A stretch of DNA of 64,000 nt from Beta vulgaris subsp. vulgaris (GCF_026745355.1 NC_079206.1:25173437-25237436); one strand, 5' to 3'. Numbered from the stretch's first letter, positions 47,142 through 59,862 are shown. Translations and numbers: made by a program. The notes: a model not told the origin generated them from the sequence alone.

Positions 47142-49001
47142 CTAAGAAAGGGAAGGGGAATGGTGTTCCTCTCAACTTCTTCTTCAACCACATCCTCCAA
47201 CTTTTTCATCACCACCCCATGATGTAGTTCAACCTGTTCCTTCAGCTCCTCCAAGGTACGAGCCATAGTTCCATCTTCTTTGCTGCGCAACCACGGTATC
47301 ACTCAATTTCTTCATAAGACTTACATAGTATCAGTTTTGGCATCCAAAGTCCAATGAAGATGATTGTAAAATTTTATCATATGTTGTGCAGGAAGGCAGA
47401 CTTCATTAACCCAGTTAGTGTCATCCGGATTTTCCTGTTCCTTACCCTTGGAACTAGAGGCAGATGGGGGATGTTGTGAAGGAACTGGGGGGTTTGAGTG
47501 GAAGGCTCATCTGTTCCAGGAATGGAAACAGAAGGTGAAGGGTGATAAATGGGAGGAAGAAATGGTGGTGTGGGTGGAAGAGTTGTGGAGGTGGAAGCAA
47601 AAGGATTTCGGCCTTTTATTTCATCCTTCAACTGCTCAAAACTTGAAGGAACAGAGAAGGACGAAGGTGAAATGGAGGGTATTTTGTGAAGGAACAGAGA
47701 GTTTGGGAGATGGTGGAGGTATTGGTTCCTTGAGAGTAGAGGGTACCTGTTCCTCATTATCCGAAAGGACTAAAGGAGAGTCCTCGTTGGAAGGAACAGG
47801 AACAGGAGCAATTTTTCGACGAGTGCTCTTTCTCACTCTCAAAGGAACAGAGGGTTTAGGCTTAGTGGCAATGTGTTTGCGCCTCTTAGGTTTCGGTTCC
47901 TCCGGCTTAGGAACAAGGGTTATCCAAGATTACATCATCATCTTCTTCTAAGTCCAGTTTGGGCATTTTCTTTTTCCTGAGGAACTGGAAGCCATTCTTC
48001 CTTGAATGAGAACACCTTCTTGGACGACAACCAAGTCCATTTAGGGTCTTCTCATTCAAATGTTCCCTTGTTTGACCCTATGGTGGTCCAACCAAGTAGT
48101 CTTACTTCAAAATGATGAAGTAAGGAAGTTATCAAGGACCGTACCAATAACACAATGTTTCAATCGATGGGTTAAGTGTTGAATGAAGAGGGAAGGGAAA
48201 TTATTTGTATGTGTGGTCCAAGCAAAACATGTAACACATATCCAAGAGACCCACTTCATTCCTCTTTTCAGTTCGAGGAATGAGTGCTCTCCAAACCAAG
48301 TTAAAAGTACTTTGTGAAGGGGAGAGAGTAGGTTATGGTTAAGTTTGTTTTGGCCAGCTGTTCCTCCAAAATATTCTAAGATTTTGTCTTGAGGAAAATT
48401 GGAAAGGAAACAGTTCCTTTCCTTTTAAAATACAAATCAGTTCCTTTGCAAGGAACTTCCCATACTTTGCTTAAAGTTGCTTGATTAAACCTTATTTTCT
48501 TGCCTCTAACTTCAGTTGTGCAAGTTCCATTAGTATTAACAAAATTTGCACAAAACTCATCCATAGCTAGAGGAACAAGAGCATTATTAAAGGCGAATTC
48601 AAACAAGAATTCCATGCCTTGTTCCTTTAGAATGGAGGTTAATTCTAGAAATTCAATTTTATTGCCCATTCTAAATCGACGCAAAAGCCCAAGACATACC
48701 TAGATTCACTTCGTTCGACCCTTTTCTTGGAAGACGAAGAAACAGTTCCTTTGGAAGGAACAGGTGCAGTTTCTTCTTCTTCCCCCTGAGATTGTTCCGG
48801 GGTTTCTTCTTCATCGTCTTCCCCAATCAATTTTCTTTCTCTCATGCTCCTTCTAGGAGATTCTAATTGCTGTTCCTCTATGGGGTTTTCTTGAATTATG
48901 TCGGTTTCAAGGGTTTTAGTTGGAGATGAAGAAATTTCCATTTTTGAAGTGTCGGTTGTTTTTGGTGTTGGAAAAGGTGAGTTTCTTGAAGTTTTTGCCA
49001 T
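47142..49001 (-). pseudogene. extra ORF downstream of pol (composite copy)
   Basis: Homologous to 3690-5569: acidic N-terminus from ATG 49001, central domain (EFLFEFAFNNALVPLAMDEF near 48600), Pro/Ser-rich middle near 47400-47840 and an acidic C-terminal end. Frames change near 48650, 48370, 47930 and 47300, mostly at one-base indels. Breaks lie at other sites than in element A, so no single copy is open. Function unknown; no membrane helix evident. Confidence 0.75.
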
Positions 49002-49718
49002 GATTTGAAGGTTTGGAGGTTTTTATGGAGTATCAAAGGGTGTGATGAGGTTTCGGATTTGGTGAAGATGAAGCGTTTGAGAGGAACACGGTTTCTTGAT
49101 GAATTGAAGAAGGAAGTTTTGCATGTAATAGTAATTATGACACGCGGGAAAGAAATAAAGCAAAAAATAAAATAAAATAAAAGAAGAAAACGAAAAGATA
49201 AAAAGAACCAAGATTTAATTAAACTGGTTCCCCTTATTTTTGGGATTTTATCGGATTTTTCGGATTTTTATGAATTTTAATTTTTGAAAGAAAATAAATG
49301 CTAAGGAACTTGTGCTATAGGAACAACTAATGCTACATATCAATATCCTTCATACTATGCATGTTTCTTGACCTTAGGAACAGTAAGGGGAGTATTATGT
49401 GACATTTGTGAGTTGTTTAGTTTCTTTGACTTCATGGTTATGTTTTCAACATTCCAATTTGCAATGGTCTTAGGCAATTAAACACAATTATTTTTAGCAC
49501 ACAAAGTCACTCAAATTGATTCAAACATGGGGGAATTGACATAGGAACAATCACTTAATTTTTATTAAGCCTAACTCAAGCCTTAATTTTCATATCTATC
49601 TCTTTGCAAAGGCTTAGTTAGGATATCAGCAATCTGATAATCAGTTTGACAAAACTCAAGTTTGATCAAACCTTTTTGACATTTTCTCTTAAAAAGTGAT
49701 GTCTAATATGTATATGCT
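49002..49718 (-). other. spacer between pol end and extra ORF, with RNase H end
   Basis: Counterpart of the spacer in element A. It also includes about 300 bases around 49500-49800 that are deleted in element A. The LKIQCIILE frame ends at 49719; after one shift the remainder of the RNase H C-terminus and integrase-like tail can be read. Confidence 0.55.
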
Positions 49719-51488
49719 TTACTCTAGAATGATGCACTGGATCTTTAGATATACTATAGCACTTGTATTGTCACAATAAATAGGAACACATTCAAAGTTT
49801 ATTCCATAGTCACTAAGTTGTTGTTTTATCCAAAGCATTTGAGAGCAACATGCAGCAGCAGCTACATATTCTGCTTCAGCAGTGGATAAAGCAACTGTGT
49901 TTTGTTTCTTGGTACTCCAAGAAACTAAACTATGACCAAGGAATTGTGCCATACCTGAGGTGCTTTTCCTATTAAAATCTCCAGCATAATCTGCATCTGC
50001 ATATCCTTTTAGTTCGAATGTATCACTTCTTGGATAGTAGAGTCCAAGATCATCTGTTCCTTTAAGGTATCTAAGAATTCTCTTCACAGCAGTGAGGTGA
50101 GACTCCTTTGGATTTGCTTGAAATCTAGCACACAAACCAACACTGAAAGCTATGTCTGGACGACTAGCAGTTAGATACAAAAGTGAACCAATCATTCCTC
50201 TAATATTTTTTTGATCAACACTTGTTCCTATGGAGTCTTCATCTAATCTAGTTGAAGTTCCCATAGGAGTGTGATTTATCTTTGAATTTTCGAGGCCATA
50301 TTTCTTTAATAGTTCCTTTATGTATTTTTGTTGGTGAACAATTATACCTTTTTCAGTTTGTTTGATTTGTAGTCCAAGAAAGAAATTTAACTCACCCATC
50401 ATACTCATTTCAAATTCATTGCTCATGAGACTTGAGAATTCTTTGCACAATGTTTCATTAGTAGCTCCGAATATGATGTCATCAACATATATTTGAACAA
50501 GCAAAATATCAGTTCCTTTAGATTTTAGGAACAAGGTTTTATCAACCTTTCCTCTTTTAAAGTTTGTTTTCTAAAAGGAACTTAGATAATCTCTCATACC
50601 ATGATCTAGGTGCTTGTTTTAACCCATAAAGAGCTTTATCAAGCTTGTAGACATGATTTGGGAGATTGTTATTTTCGAAACCAGGGGGTTGTTCAACATA
50701 TACATCTTCGTTTAGATAGCCATTTAAAAATGCACACTTAACATCCATTTGATATAATTTGAATCCCATGTAAGCAGCAAATGCAATTAAGATTCTAATG
50801 GCTTCTAATCTAGCTACAGGAGCAAAGGTTTCTTCATAATCAATTCCTTCTTGTTGGTTATAACCTTTTACTACAAGTCTAGCTTTGTTTCTTACAATGG
50901 TTCCATATTCATCTAGTTTGTTTCTAAACACCCATTTTAAGCCAATTACTTTTTGTTGTTTAGATGAAGGAACTAGATGCCATACCTTGTTTCTTTCAAA
51001 CTCATTTAATTCAGCTTGCATTGCAATAATCCAATCAGAGTCAGTTAAGGCTTCTTCATGATTTCTTGGTTCCATCATTGATAGGAACGCATGAAATGCA
51101 CAAAAGTTCCTTAACTGAGATCTAGTTTGCGTACCTTTGGATATGTCGCTGATTATGAGTTCCACAGGATGTGACTTTTAATCTCCAAGGTTTTGGTTGA
51201 AACTCTCTTATAGGAACATGTTGTTCCTCATGAGTTCCTTGAGTGGATGAGGAACTCTGCTCAGTTGTTCCTCTGTTAGCCTCGGTGGACTCAGTTCCTC
51301 ATTTAGAGGAACAGGAGCATCTTCTCCTCCTTGAGGAACAGGAATCATTGATTCATTATTTTCGAATTCCTCGTTCCTTTCCTCTTTCACTTCTTCTTCT
51401 TCTTGTGAATCTGTGTTCCTTGACTAGGTTGGCTAACCCTATCTCATAGTCATCAACCTGTATGCTTGGATTATGTTTGTCAGATTCA
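49719..51488 (-). pseudogene. reverse transcriptase and RNase H (composite)
   Basis: Two long pieces, 51165-50557 and 50534-49719, contain [70 protein letters not shown], the catalytic YVDDIIFGATNE, then RNase H blocks SRPDIAFSVGLCARFQ, STSGMAQFLGHSLVSWSTKK, STAEAEYVAAAACCSQ and YCDNTSAIVYL. A one-base insertion near 50570 separates the pieces. The linker (51390-51208) is Glu/Pro-rich. Much better preserved than element A. Confidence 0.9.
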
Positions 51489-52476
51489 TCAAAGATTACA
51501 TGATATGCTTTCTTCAACACACATAGTTCTCTTGTTATATACTCTATAAGCTTTACTATGTGAGGAGTATCCTAAAAATGTTGCTTCATCACTCCTTGCA
51601 TCAAATTTTCCAAGATTATCTTTTCCATTATTATGCACATAACATTTGCATCCAAATGTTCTAAAATAGGTGATGTTTGGTTTCTTTCCAAAGTAAAGTT
51701 CATAAGGAGTTTTATTAATGATAGGTCTCATCATGGCACGATTAATTATGTGACAAGCAGTATTAACAGCTTCAGCCCAAAAGTTCCTTGGAAGTTCACT
51801 AGCAATTAACATGGTTTTAGACATTTCCTCCAAAGTTCTATTTTTCCTTTCTACAACACCATTTTGTTGTGGTGTTCTAGGGGCAGAAAAATTATGATCT
51901 AGGCCATTATCTCTGCTTAGGTCATCAAATTTATAATTTTCGAATTCCTTGCCATGATCTGATCTAATGTGCATTATTTTATGTCCACTTAGGTTTTGAA
52001 CTCTTTTAGCAAAGACAAGGAACTCATCATAAGTTTCATCTTTACTAGAGAGAAAAATAACCCAAGTGTACCTAGAGTAGTCATCTACAATCACAAGTAC
52101 ATACCTCTTTCCACTTCTGCTTTGAATTCTCATGGGTCCACATAAGTCCATATGAATTAACTCTAATGGTTTAGTGGTACTTACAATCGTTTTAGATTTG
52201 AAAGAGGATCTTACTTGTTTACCTCGTGCACATGCATCACAAACTTGATCAATATGAAATTTTATAGATGGTAATCCTAAAACAAGGTCTTTTGATCTAA
52301 GTTTCTCAAGTAATGAAAAGCTAGCATGTCCTAGACGCTTGTGCCATAGAAGTGAATCATCTTCAATAACACTAAGACAAGTTAAATTGATTTGAGGAAC
52401 AAGGTCTAGATCCACAATGTATGTGTTCCCTTTCCTTGTTCCTTCCAAATAACCTTCTTAGTTTTAATGTTGATGA
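51489..52476 (-). pseudogene. integrase (composite)
   Basis: A nearly continuous frame of 319 codons (52448-51489) with the pre-integrase zinc finger (HKRLGHASF, CDACARGKQ), the core Asp regions IHMDLCGPMRI and IRSDHGKEFENYKF, the catalytic-Glu helix (PQQNGVVERKNRTLEEMSKT) and the GYSSHSKAYRVYN C-terminal domain. It links to the upstream protease frame through one indel near 52450-52490. Confidence 0.9.
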
Positions 52477-52767
52477 TTAAGCATTTTTCTTATCAAATTT
52501 TACAGTATTTCCTTTGTCACAGAATTGAGAAATGCTTAATAGATTATGTTTTAGACCTTCAACTAAAAATACATTTTCAATGGAGTGTAATGGTGACTTA
52601 CCGACCTTACCCATAGCAACAATGTTACCTTTCTTATTATCACCAAATGTTACACTGCCACCTTCATAGGTTGTGAGTGAGAGAAACTTCGTTTTGTCTC
52701 CTGTCATGTGCTTGGAACAACCACTATCGAGATACCAAGTGTTGTTCCCCCTCACTCCAACCTGCAA
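52477..52767 (-). pseudogene. protease (composite)
   Basis: NNTWYLDSGCSKHMTGDKTK carries the catalytic DSG. V-A-M-G-K-V-G and LKHNLLSISQFCDKG are the conserved later segments. The frame begins within TTTTTGCAG|GTTGGAGTG, +1 relative to the gag frame that ends at the TAG just upstream. Confidence 0.85.
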
Positions 52768-52774
52768 AAATCAA

Positions 52775-54605
52775 CTAGTTGTTAGTTGAAGGAACCCCAT
52801 CTTTCGTGGGTTCCTGTTCTTGACTAGGATTTGTTTTGACAACCCATTTTTTCTTACTTATTGTCACATTTTTCCCAATCATCTCAGATTTTAGTTGACA
52901 TTGATTTATGTAATGACCTACCTTGCCACAATACATACAGAACTTATCACTAGGTAGATCAACATATTTCTTTGTCTTGTTCCTTTTCTTGTAGTTTTCA
53001 AAACCAAGACCTTCCTTCCTTTTGGTCTGTGGTTTCTCAATCCACTTAGGAACTTTCATGATTTTGCCTCTGTTCCTTGCGACAACCAGTTCCTTTTTAA
53101 GATTACAGATCTGTTCCTTTAAAATATTTTTCTCTTTATTTATTTTTTAATCTCAGATCTGTATCCTTTCAAAGGGGTTGATCTTATATCAAAGGAACTC
53201 AGAACAGGGACAAATTCCTTCAAGTGTGAAATCTCTAAATTAATTAGATAATTTTCATTTTTCAAACTCTCATAACATTCTTTGATTTTTAAGTTTTTAT
53301 CAAACAAATCAAAAAATCTAGTTTCGACATCAGTTCTCATTTTCTTAAGCCATTCTATGTGTTCCTTGCAAACCTTTAAGGCTTGTTCCGTTTGTTCACG
53401 TTTTTCACGTTCATCTCTACATTCAAGAATTGCATCATAAAGAAGATCATATATTTCAGTCCTAGTTTTACCATCTAGTTCTGACTCAAGTCCATGTTGA
53501 CTTACCTCAATTTTTTCTTCATCTTCTTTTTCGTCAGTGTTTGCCATGAGGCAAAGGTTTGCTGTTTCTTCAGTTGGTTGTTCCTCTTCTTCTTCCGTCT
53601 CTGAATCTCCCCAAGCAGCTATCATAGCTTTGCGCACATTTGCCTTAGAGAAAGGTGCTTTTGATTCTTTGTTCCTTTCAGCAAAGCGTTCCTTGTTCCT
53701 TTCTTTGGTTTTGTCGTTTTCCCAAAGAGGACATTCTTTGATGAAGTGATCTGTACTTCCACATTTATGACAAGCAGCTTTGTTAGAAAATTTCTTAGTT
53801 TTACCTTTGAAGTTTCCATTCTTCATGTTCCTGTACATCTTTCGAAATTTTCGAACCATGAGGGCTGCTTCTTCTTCTTCAGAGTCCGAATCATCTTCAT
53901 CATCTGCTTTGAGAGCAATTGATTTTGATTTGGAGCTTTCACCATATTCAGTATCAAGGTGAAGCTCATGAGTCATAAGTGACCCTGCCAGCTGTTCTAA
54001 GTTGAACTTAGTGAAGTCTTTTGTTTCTTGAAGAGCGTGACTTTAGCCATCCATCTGTCCTTAGGAAGACTCCTAAGAACCTTTCGAACCTGTTCCTCAG
54101 ATGAAATAAACTTTCCAAGAGAAGCCAACTCATTTATAATGTTAGTAAAACGAGTAAACATGTCTCGGATGCTTTCTTTGGATTTCATGCAGAACAGTTC
54201 ATATTGATTCATAAGTAAATCAATTTTCGATCTTTTAACTTCATTAGTTCCTTCGTGGGTTACTTCTAGTAAATCCCATATTTGCTTTGCGGATTTGCAT
54301 CCCATGATCCTATTATGTTCATGGGGTCCAAGTCCACAATGCAATAGTTTAATAGCCATGGCATTTACTTCCATTTTTTCAAAATCAGATTTGTCATAAT
54401 CAGAGAGGGGTTTAAGAGTTACCTCATTTTTGTCATTTGTAGTTGTGACTTCGAAATCACCAACTTCAATGACTCTCCATACCTGATAGTTTTCAGCCTT
54501 GATGAATATCTCCATGCGGTTCTTCCAATAGTTGTAGTACTTCCCATTGAACATAGGAGGCCTTTGAGTGGAATAACCTTCTTCAAGTTTCTCGGTGGTA
54601 TTCAT
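52775..54605 (-). pseudogene. gag (composite, upper copy)
   Basis: It starts at ATG 54605 and runs as a UBN2-type copia Gag: YYNYWKNRMEIFIKAENYQV, ESIRDMFTRFTNIINELASL, then zinc knuckle one (CHKCGSTDHFIKEC), a Glu-rich segment, a Lys/Glu-rich coiled coil (REKREQTEQALKVCKEHIEW) and zinc knuckle two (CMYCGKVGHYINQC). It ends at a TAG (52777-52775). Frameshifts at about 54020 and 53140 both lie in homopolymers. Two knuckles around a coiled coil make a large Gag, as in Sireviruses. Confidence 0.88.
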
Positions 54606-54656
54606 TGTTCCTTGGATCTTTTCCTCAATAGGGTTTCCTATCTTACGTGAGTTCTA

Positions 54657-54668
54657 GCTCTGATACCA
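54657..54668 (-). promoter_or_regulatory. primer binding site of the composite, first unit
   Basis: TGGTATCAGAGC on the minus strand two bases after the LTR end. It is complementary to plant initiator tRNA-Met and primes minus-strand DNA. Confidence 0.9.
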
Positions 54669-54670
54669 AT

Positions 54671-56033
54671 TGTTATTTCCCTAGGAACACTACAAGAGGG
54701 GGGGTGAATTGTAGGTGTAGAAATAAACGTAACTTTTTGCGGAAATTAAAACTTAAACGAATAAACAAGCTAAAGGAACACAAGGGATTTTTACGAGGAA
54801 AAACTTCTTGGGCCCAACAAGAAGAAACCTCGACCACTAGGGATTTTAAACTCAACACTTTCACTAATTAGGCCAAACAACTCTGTTACAACCTAATTCT
54901 AACTCGAGCCACACCTTGAGTTCCTAAACTCAAGTTCCTGAACCACTGTTCCCTTAACAGCAGTTCCTCTCAACTTCACTCGAAGTTTTCTCACACATAC
55001 AAGCTTCACTCAAAGCCTTTCTCTTACAGAACTTCACTCAAAGTTCCCTTACCCCAAAAACCAAAATACAATTGATCGAAATAAGCTTAGTGGAATTAGA
55101 GTAAGAAGGCAAAGAACAAATGGCTATTATGAGAGAATGAAGGCACTGACACTTAATAAGTTAAACTCACTTAATTACTTAGTCAGACACAATTTGGAAC
55201 TTATCTAGACTTCTATATTTATAGTGTTAATCATGAAGAACGTGGGATTAATGTTAGAGTACACGTTTTAATCCATTTACCCATGATGTTCCTTCCCCTA
55301 AGGAACACGTTTTACATCATGTCCCATGATCCCATGAACTATAAATGAACGTGGATAAAATGCAGCCATTACTCCTAAATAATAGGAGTTCCTTGAGCAT
55401 TATCCGAAAATCAGTTTTTATAAACTCTTTTTATCTTTAAATCTGAATTTCTAATCTTTAAGAAAATAATATCTTTGAAATAAAATCTTTCTAACAACCG
55501 GATATTTATTTTCTTATTTTCCGAAAAATAAAATCTTTTCCAAAACAGATTTTCTTTTTAAAACTGATTTTATCATTTGAAATTAGAAATAACTAATTTC
55601 CTATAATCTAGGCATGACTTACTCCATTATTATTTTAACCGTTATACTAAGTACACGCCTAAGTCTAGTTCCTTATATTAGTTCAGTTCCTTTAACATAT
55701 TTCTAAGTGCCACTGAGTTTGTTCCTTACAAACAAACGCTTCATTCTCAAATATTCTGCCACAGTTCCTTACCATTCTTTCTTTGTTCCTTTACATTGGA
55801 ACTAGAAAATAAAACGCCTAGCTTCTATTATTCTTGATCCAATGCTTGCTCCAGTATCAACATAGAAACTTCTTTACTTAGCCTTTGAAATCCTCTCTTG
55901 ACTTCTTCATTGACTTGTATTCTCCCAGTTCCTTGCATTGATACCTTAGACACCATACACTTAAATAATTCATTAGTTCACTACTTAGTTTGTTCCTTTG
56001 TTTCTTTGTCATTATCAAAACTAGGGTTCAACA
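54671..56033 (-). repeat. 5' LTR of the Sirevirus-like composite (1363 bp)
   Basis: It runs TGTTGAACCCTAG (56033) to AATAACA (54671) on the minus strand, and borders LINE ORF2 sequence at 56034. Confidence 0.93.
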
Positions 56034-58503
56034 TACCTGACCCCAGTAACCATGAATACTCATTAGGATTGAGTTAACAAGTTGCACTCTCCCAGAATAA
56101 GAAATATGCCTTGTACTCCATATCCTAATTTTAGCTGTCATTTTATCCACCAAATTCTCACATTGAGTAGCTGAGATTCTTTTAGAACAGATAAGGACCC
56201 CCAAATATTTAAAGGGGAGTTTTTCTCTAGTAATACCAGACACATTCTGAATTCTCATAATTTCACCTTCCTGAATCCCACAACAGTAGAAGGATGACTT
56301 CTTAGTATTGATCTTTAGACCAGAGGAATCAGAGAATAATCTGAAAGCTCTCAACATTAAGTATACTGATGCAAAATCACCTTTTGAGCATAAAATAAGA
56401 TCATCAGCAAAGCTTAGATGTGTGAGCTTTGTTGCCTTACATCTGGGGTGATATGTAAAGTGATTCATGGAACTCATTTTAGCTAGAATCCTAGCTAAAT
56501 ATTCCATACAAATTACAAATAATAAAGGTGATATGGGATCACCTTGTTTCAAACCTCTCTTTGATGAGAAAAAACCATGCATCTCCCCATTTATCATCAA
56601 GGAAAATTTTGGTGTGCAGACACATTCCATGACTAAATCCACAAACCTTGTAGGAAAGTCTAAAGCAAGAAGCATCTCCTTCAAAAAACTCCAGTTAACA
56701 GTATCATATGCTTTTTGCATATCTAACTTAATGATGCAGCTAGGCTTAGCAGACTTCCTATTATAATGCCTAACAACCACAATCATAATATTGTGGATAA
56801 TGTTCCACTATGCACAAAAGCCCCCTGGGTATCCTCTATCACATCAGGTAACACCAATCTCAGCCTATTGCAAATCATATTTGTGATGCACTTATAGAGA
56901 GTATTGCAACAAGAAATTGGTCTAAACTCACTAACATTCTTAGGACAAGAGGTTTTAGGAATGAGAGTAATAAGAGTTGTGTTTAGAGATTTCAACATTT
57001 TACCATGTTGGAAGAAGTCCAGAACAGCAGCTGTAATGTCCTCACCCACAATGTGCCAAGTGTCTTTGAAATAAAAACTCCCAAATCCATCAGGACCTGG
57101 AGCTTTATTTCCATCCATGGCAAATATGACATTCTTCACTTCCTTAGCAGTGTATGGTCTCAACAACAACTCTTTATGCTCCTGAGTAAGAATGGTACCA
57201 GCTCTAACCACCTCCCAGTTCACTGGGGTAATCTGAGCATTAGTAGTCCCCAACAGCTGTTGATAATATTCCAGAAAAGCCCCATTCACATCCTCATTAT
57301 TATCCATCCACTCACCAGACATATTATACATGCCATATATAGAGTTAATAACTCTTCTTTGTCTTATGCTTTGGTGAAAAATTGTTGAATTATCATCACC
57401 ATCTTTAAGCCAACCAACCATAGCCTTCTGTTGTAAGAATGACATATAAGCTAAATTCTTCCTTTTGTATTCCTTCCCCATCAAAATCTCTTCATCAGCA
57501 AGCTGAATATTACTCGGATCCTCATGCATTCTCCTTTGGATATCATCCAAGTCAAAACTGCCTTAATAACATCAGCCTGTATCTCCAGAAATCCAGACTT
57601 ATTAAGCAGCTTCAGCTCATTCTTCACCCTCTTAAGCTTCGTAGTAACAGCATACATCCTATTTCCCATTACCCTCTCCTGCCAACATCCCTTCACTAGC
57701 TCCTCAAATTGAGGTGATTGCTTCCACATTGTGAAGTACTTGAAGGGCTTCTTGCACTGCCCATGACTCTCAATCCCAGCTACAATTGCTGGGGAGTGAT
57801 CAAATTCCTCTTCATTAAGGAAGGCAGCCCCTACATTCTGATAAACCTCCTCCCACTGAGCATTAATCAAAACTCTATCCAGTTTTGCAAATACCATATC
57901 ATTACCTTCCTGTTTATTGTTCCATGTGAACCTATTCCCTGAGCATTTCATATCATATAAGCCACATTCATCAAGACATGATCTGATAGGTTCAATGTCC
58001 CAGCTACTCACCTGAGCACCAATTCTTTCATCCATGTGAAGAACACAATTAAAATCACCCCCCACTAACCATGGCCCATTAATTTTTATTGCCATCTCTT
58101 TCAGACCCTGCCATAACTCCTCCCTCCTATTTCTCTCATTAAAAGCATACACAAATACACAATCAAATCCTTTTGCACCTGATTGAGGAGAGACATAACA
58201 GTGGATCCACTAACTATTACACCCTCTTATATCCACCATATACTTCCTAGGTTGCCAAGCAACTACAATTCTTCCACCCTTATGAGATGCATTATTAGAT
58301 GTAAAACACCAGTTCTGAAACACCATTTTATAAAATCTGCCCATTCCTACAGACTTCACCTTTGTTTCCAGGAGCCCCACTAGTCCAACAGATTGCTTGG
58401 TGATAAATTCCTTCACCACTTTCTGCTTTCTTGGACTATTGAGCCCCCAGACATTCCAGAAACATACTTTATCCATTTGAAATGGAAAGGTTCCCCTCTC
58501 CAT
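56034..58503 (-). pseudogene. LINE ORF2: endonuclease and reverse transcriptase, cut by the composite
   Basis: The endonuclease begins MDKVCFWNVWGLNSPRKQ (the usual NVRG Arg is Trp), with LLETKVKS, VGGDFNCVLHMDERIG, FTWNNKQ, KLDRVLIN and EEFDHSPAI. Reverse transcriptase has GNKAPGPDGFGSFYFKDTW, CIIKLDMQKAYDTVNWSFL, KQGDPISPLLFVICMEYL and catalytic SFADDLILCSKGD. The frame has one in-frame TAG near 58209 and two frameshifts near 57550 and 56785. It ends at LMSIHGYWGQV, where the LTR enters. ORF2 starts inside the end of ORF1. Confidence 0.9.
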
Positions 58504-59767
58504 TTACTTGGCCCTCCTGCCTTACCCCCACCTCCATATCATCATTCAACTTCTCTAAGGCCTCAAATGAATTTCTAATCACTGTAGCAGGAGCAGAACT
58601 ACTTGGATTTCTGATAGCTCTACTAACAACCTGGAAACCTTCGCCATCAACTTGATCACTAGGCCTCACCTCATTTGTAACTGATACCACTGCCTCTGGT
58701 GCCACTACCACTGGATCCTTATTCACCCCAGGTTTAGCAACCCACACTGAGGTTTTCTTCCTCCTACAACTTGATTCCTCATGACCAAATACTTTACAAC
58801 CTTTACAGAAGGTTGGCTTCCAATCATACTTCACCTCCACATAGATGGTCAACCCCTTTTCATTTTCAAATTCAATCTCATCTGGAAATTCCTGACCAAT
58901 TTCCACTTCTACCAATACCCTCGCAAATTGTAGCTTCTCCCTGTTCAATGTAGCCATATCCACTTTCAGAAACTTCCCCACGCCACTAACAATCTTCGTC
59001 AAACATCCTTGACCCCAATATTTAAAATCTAGATTCAACTGAATCCAAATAGGAACCCTACGGATGTCCTCTTTACTAAAGTCCATATCAGGATGCCATT
59101 TCTTCACCATAACAAGCTTTCCATAAAAAAAGGGGTATCCACCACTAATCACCTTGTCTCTGTTTTCCATTGTGGTAAATCGTACGATAAAAACCCCTTT
59201 AGCCACCATCGCCACCTTATCCACACCTAGATTCCTCCATATTCGCCGTACAAATCCTTCCATTACCACATTTGGGATGATTCGCTACGCACCTAACACA
59301 TAGCATATTATAGCAGAGTTCCAATATTCTACTTCCTCCTGAATATCCTCCAAACCAATTTGAATTACCGGTTTCATCAGTTCAGCATTATTAATCACAT
59401 TTACATTCCTAACATCATCAGCTACCTCATCAAATCGCTGTAATATAGGAGTGGACTTACCTAAATCATCTCCAGCAGAGTGAGGGTCAGGAACAGGGTG
59501 AATCGAACTCATCCACGCTGAAAACGTTCTATTCAATTCTGATTGTTGTTTCAATTGAATGATTGATTCACGAGGCGTAAGAACTTCTCCTACCTCAAAA
59601 TTACCAAATTCCAGAGCTTCAATCCCCATGACCTCCTCAATCGATCGAGTCTTCTTCGCCTTAGAGTCCGAAGTAGGACCCCTCGGTTTGATTGCAATAT
59701 TCGCCGGAGATTTACCATCATTTTCCGCTGCGAAACTTCTCTTTTGGCCCCCCTTCTTTCCCGCCAT
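58469..59767 (-). pseudogene. LINE ORF1: DUF4283-like domain and CCHC knuckle
   Basis: It starts at ATG 59767 (MAGKKGGQKRSF) with a basic N-terminus, then a DUF4283-like RNA-binding domain (CYVLGA...GFVRRIWRNLGVDKVAM, FTTMENRDKVISGGYPFFYG, RRVPIWIQLNLDFKYW) and a zinc knuckle (CKGCKVFGHEESSC) near 58780. A single in-frame TAG at about 59287-59285 interrupts an otherwise open frame of 433 codons. The product would coat LINE RNA. Its end overlaps the start of ORF2 by a few codons. Confidence 0.87.
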
Positions 59768-59862
59768 GGCAACAGCGGAGCTGAAGAAAAGTTAGAGAGC
59801 TTTTAAGAGAGAGAAACTCCCCCCATGTTGTATTCAAACATGGGAAAAGGAACCCATAATTC
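59768..59862 (-). other. LINE 5' UTR
   Basis: 95 bases between the target duplication and the ORF1 ATG. Presence of the 5' end indicates that the LINE was inserted at full length. Confidence 0.7.

Larger units (their letters stand above)
43744..56033 (-). mobile_element. Sirevirus-like copia composite with shared LTR (LTR-internal-LTR-partial gag)
   Basis: In minus-strand order: LTR 56033-54671, primer site, gag, pol, extra ORF, polypurine tract, LTR 46577-45209, a second primer site, and a second gag that stops at about 43744 against LINE sequence. One LTR thus serves as the 3' LTR of the first unit and the 5' LTR of a second. The two LTRs and the two gag copies are nearly identical apart from small indels. 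The simplest inference is a tandem made by LTR-LTR recombination or dimer insertion, then a deletion that removed the rest of unit two, its last LTR and part of the LINE. Confidence 0.9.
43450..59862 (-). mobile_element. full-length-type L1 LINE, split by a Sirevirus-like composite
   Basis: Left of the composite (43450-43743) lie the poly(A) tail, 3' UTR and the last codons of ORF2; right of it (56034-59862) lie most of ORF2, ORF1 and a 95-base 5' UTR. It is flanked by the 14-base duplication TCCTTTTGTAACTT. About 0.8 kb of ORF2 present in the related plus-strand LINE is missing at the junction. The 3' end CTTAGC(A)n resembles that of the plus-strand LINE (TTTAGC(A)n). Confidence 0.9.

Noticed and set aside
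47418..47951. 177-codon plus-strand frame
   Set aside because: Antisense shadow of the Pro/Ser-rich part of the extra ORF on the minus strand.
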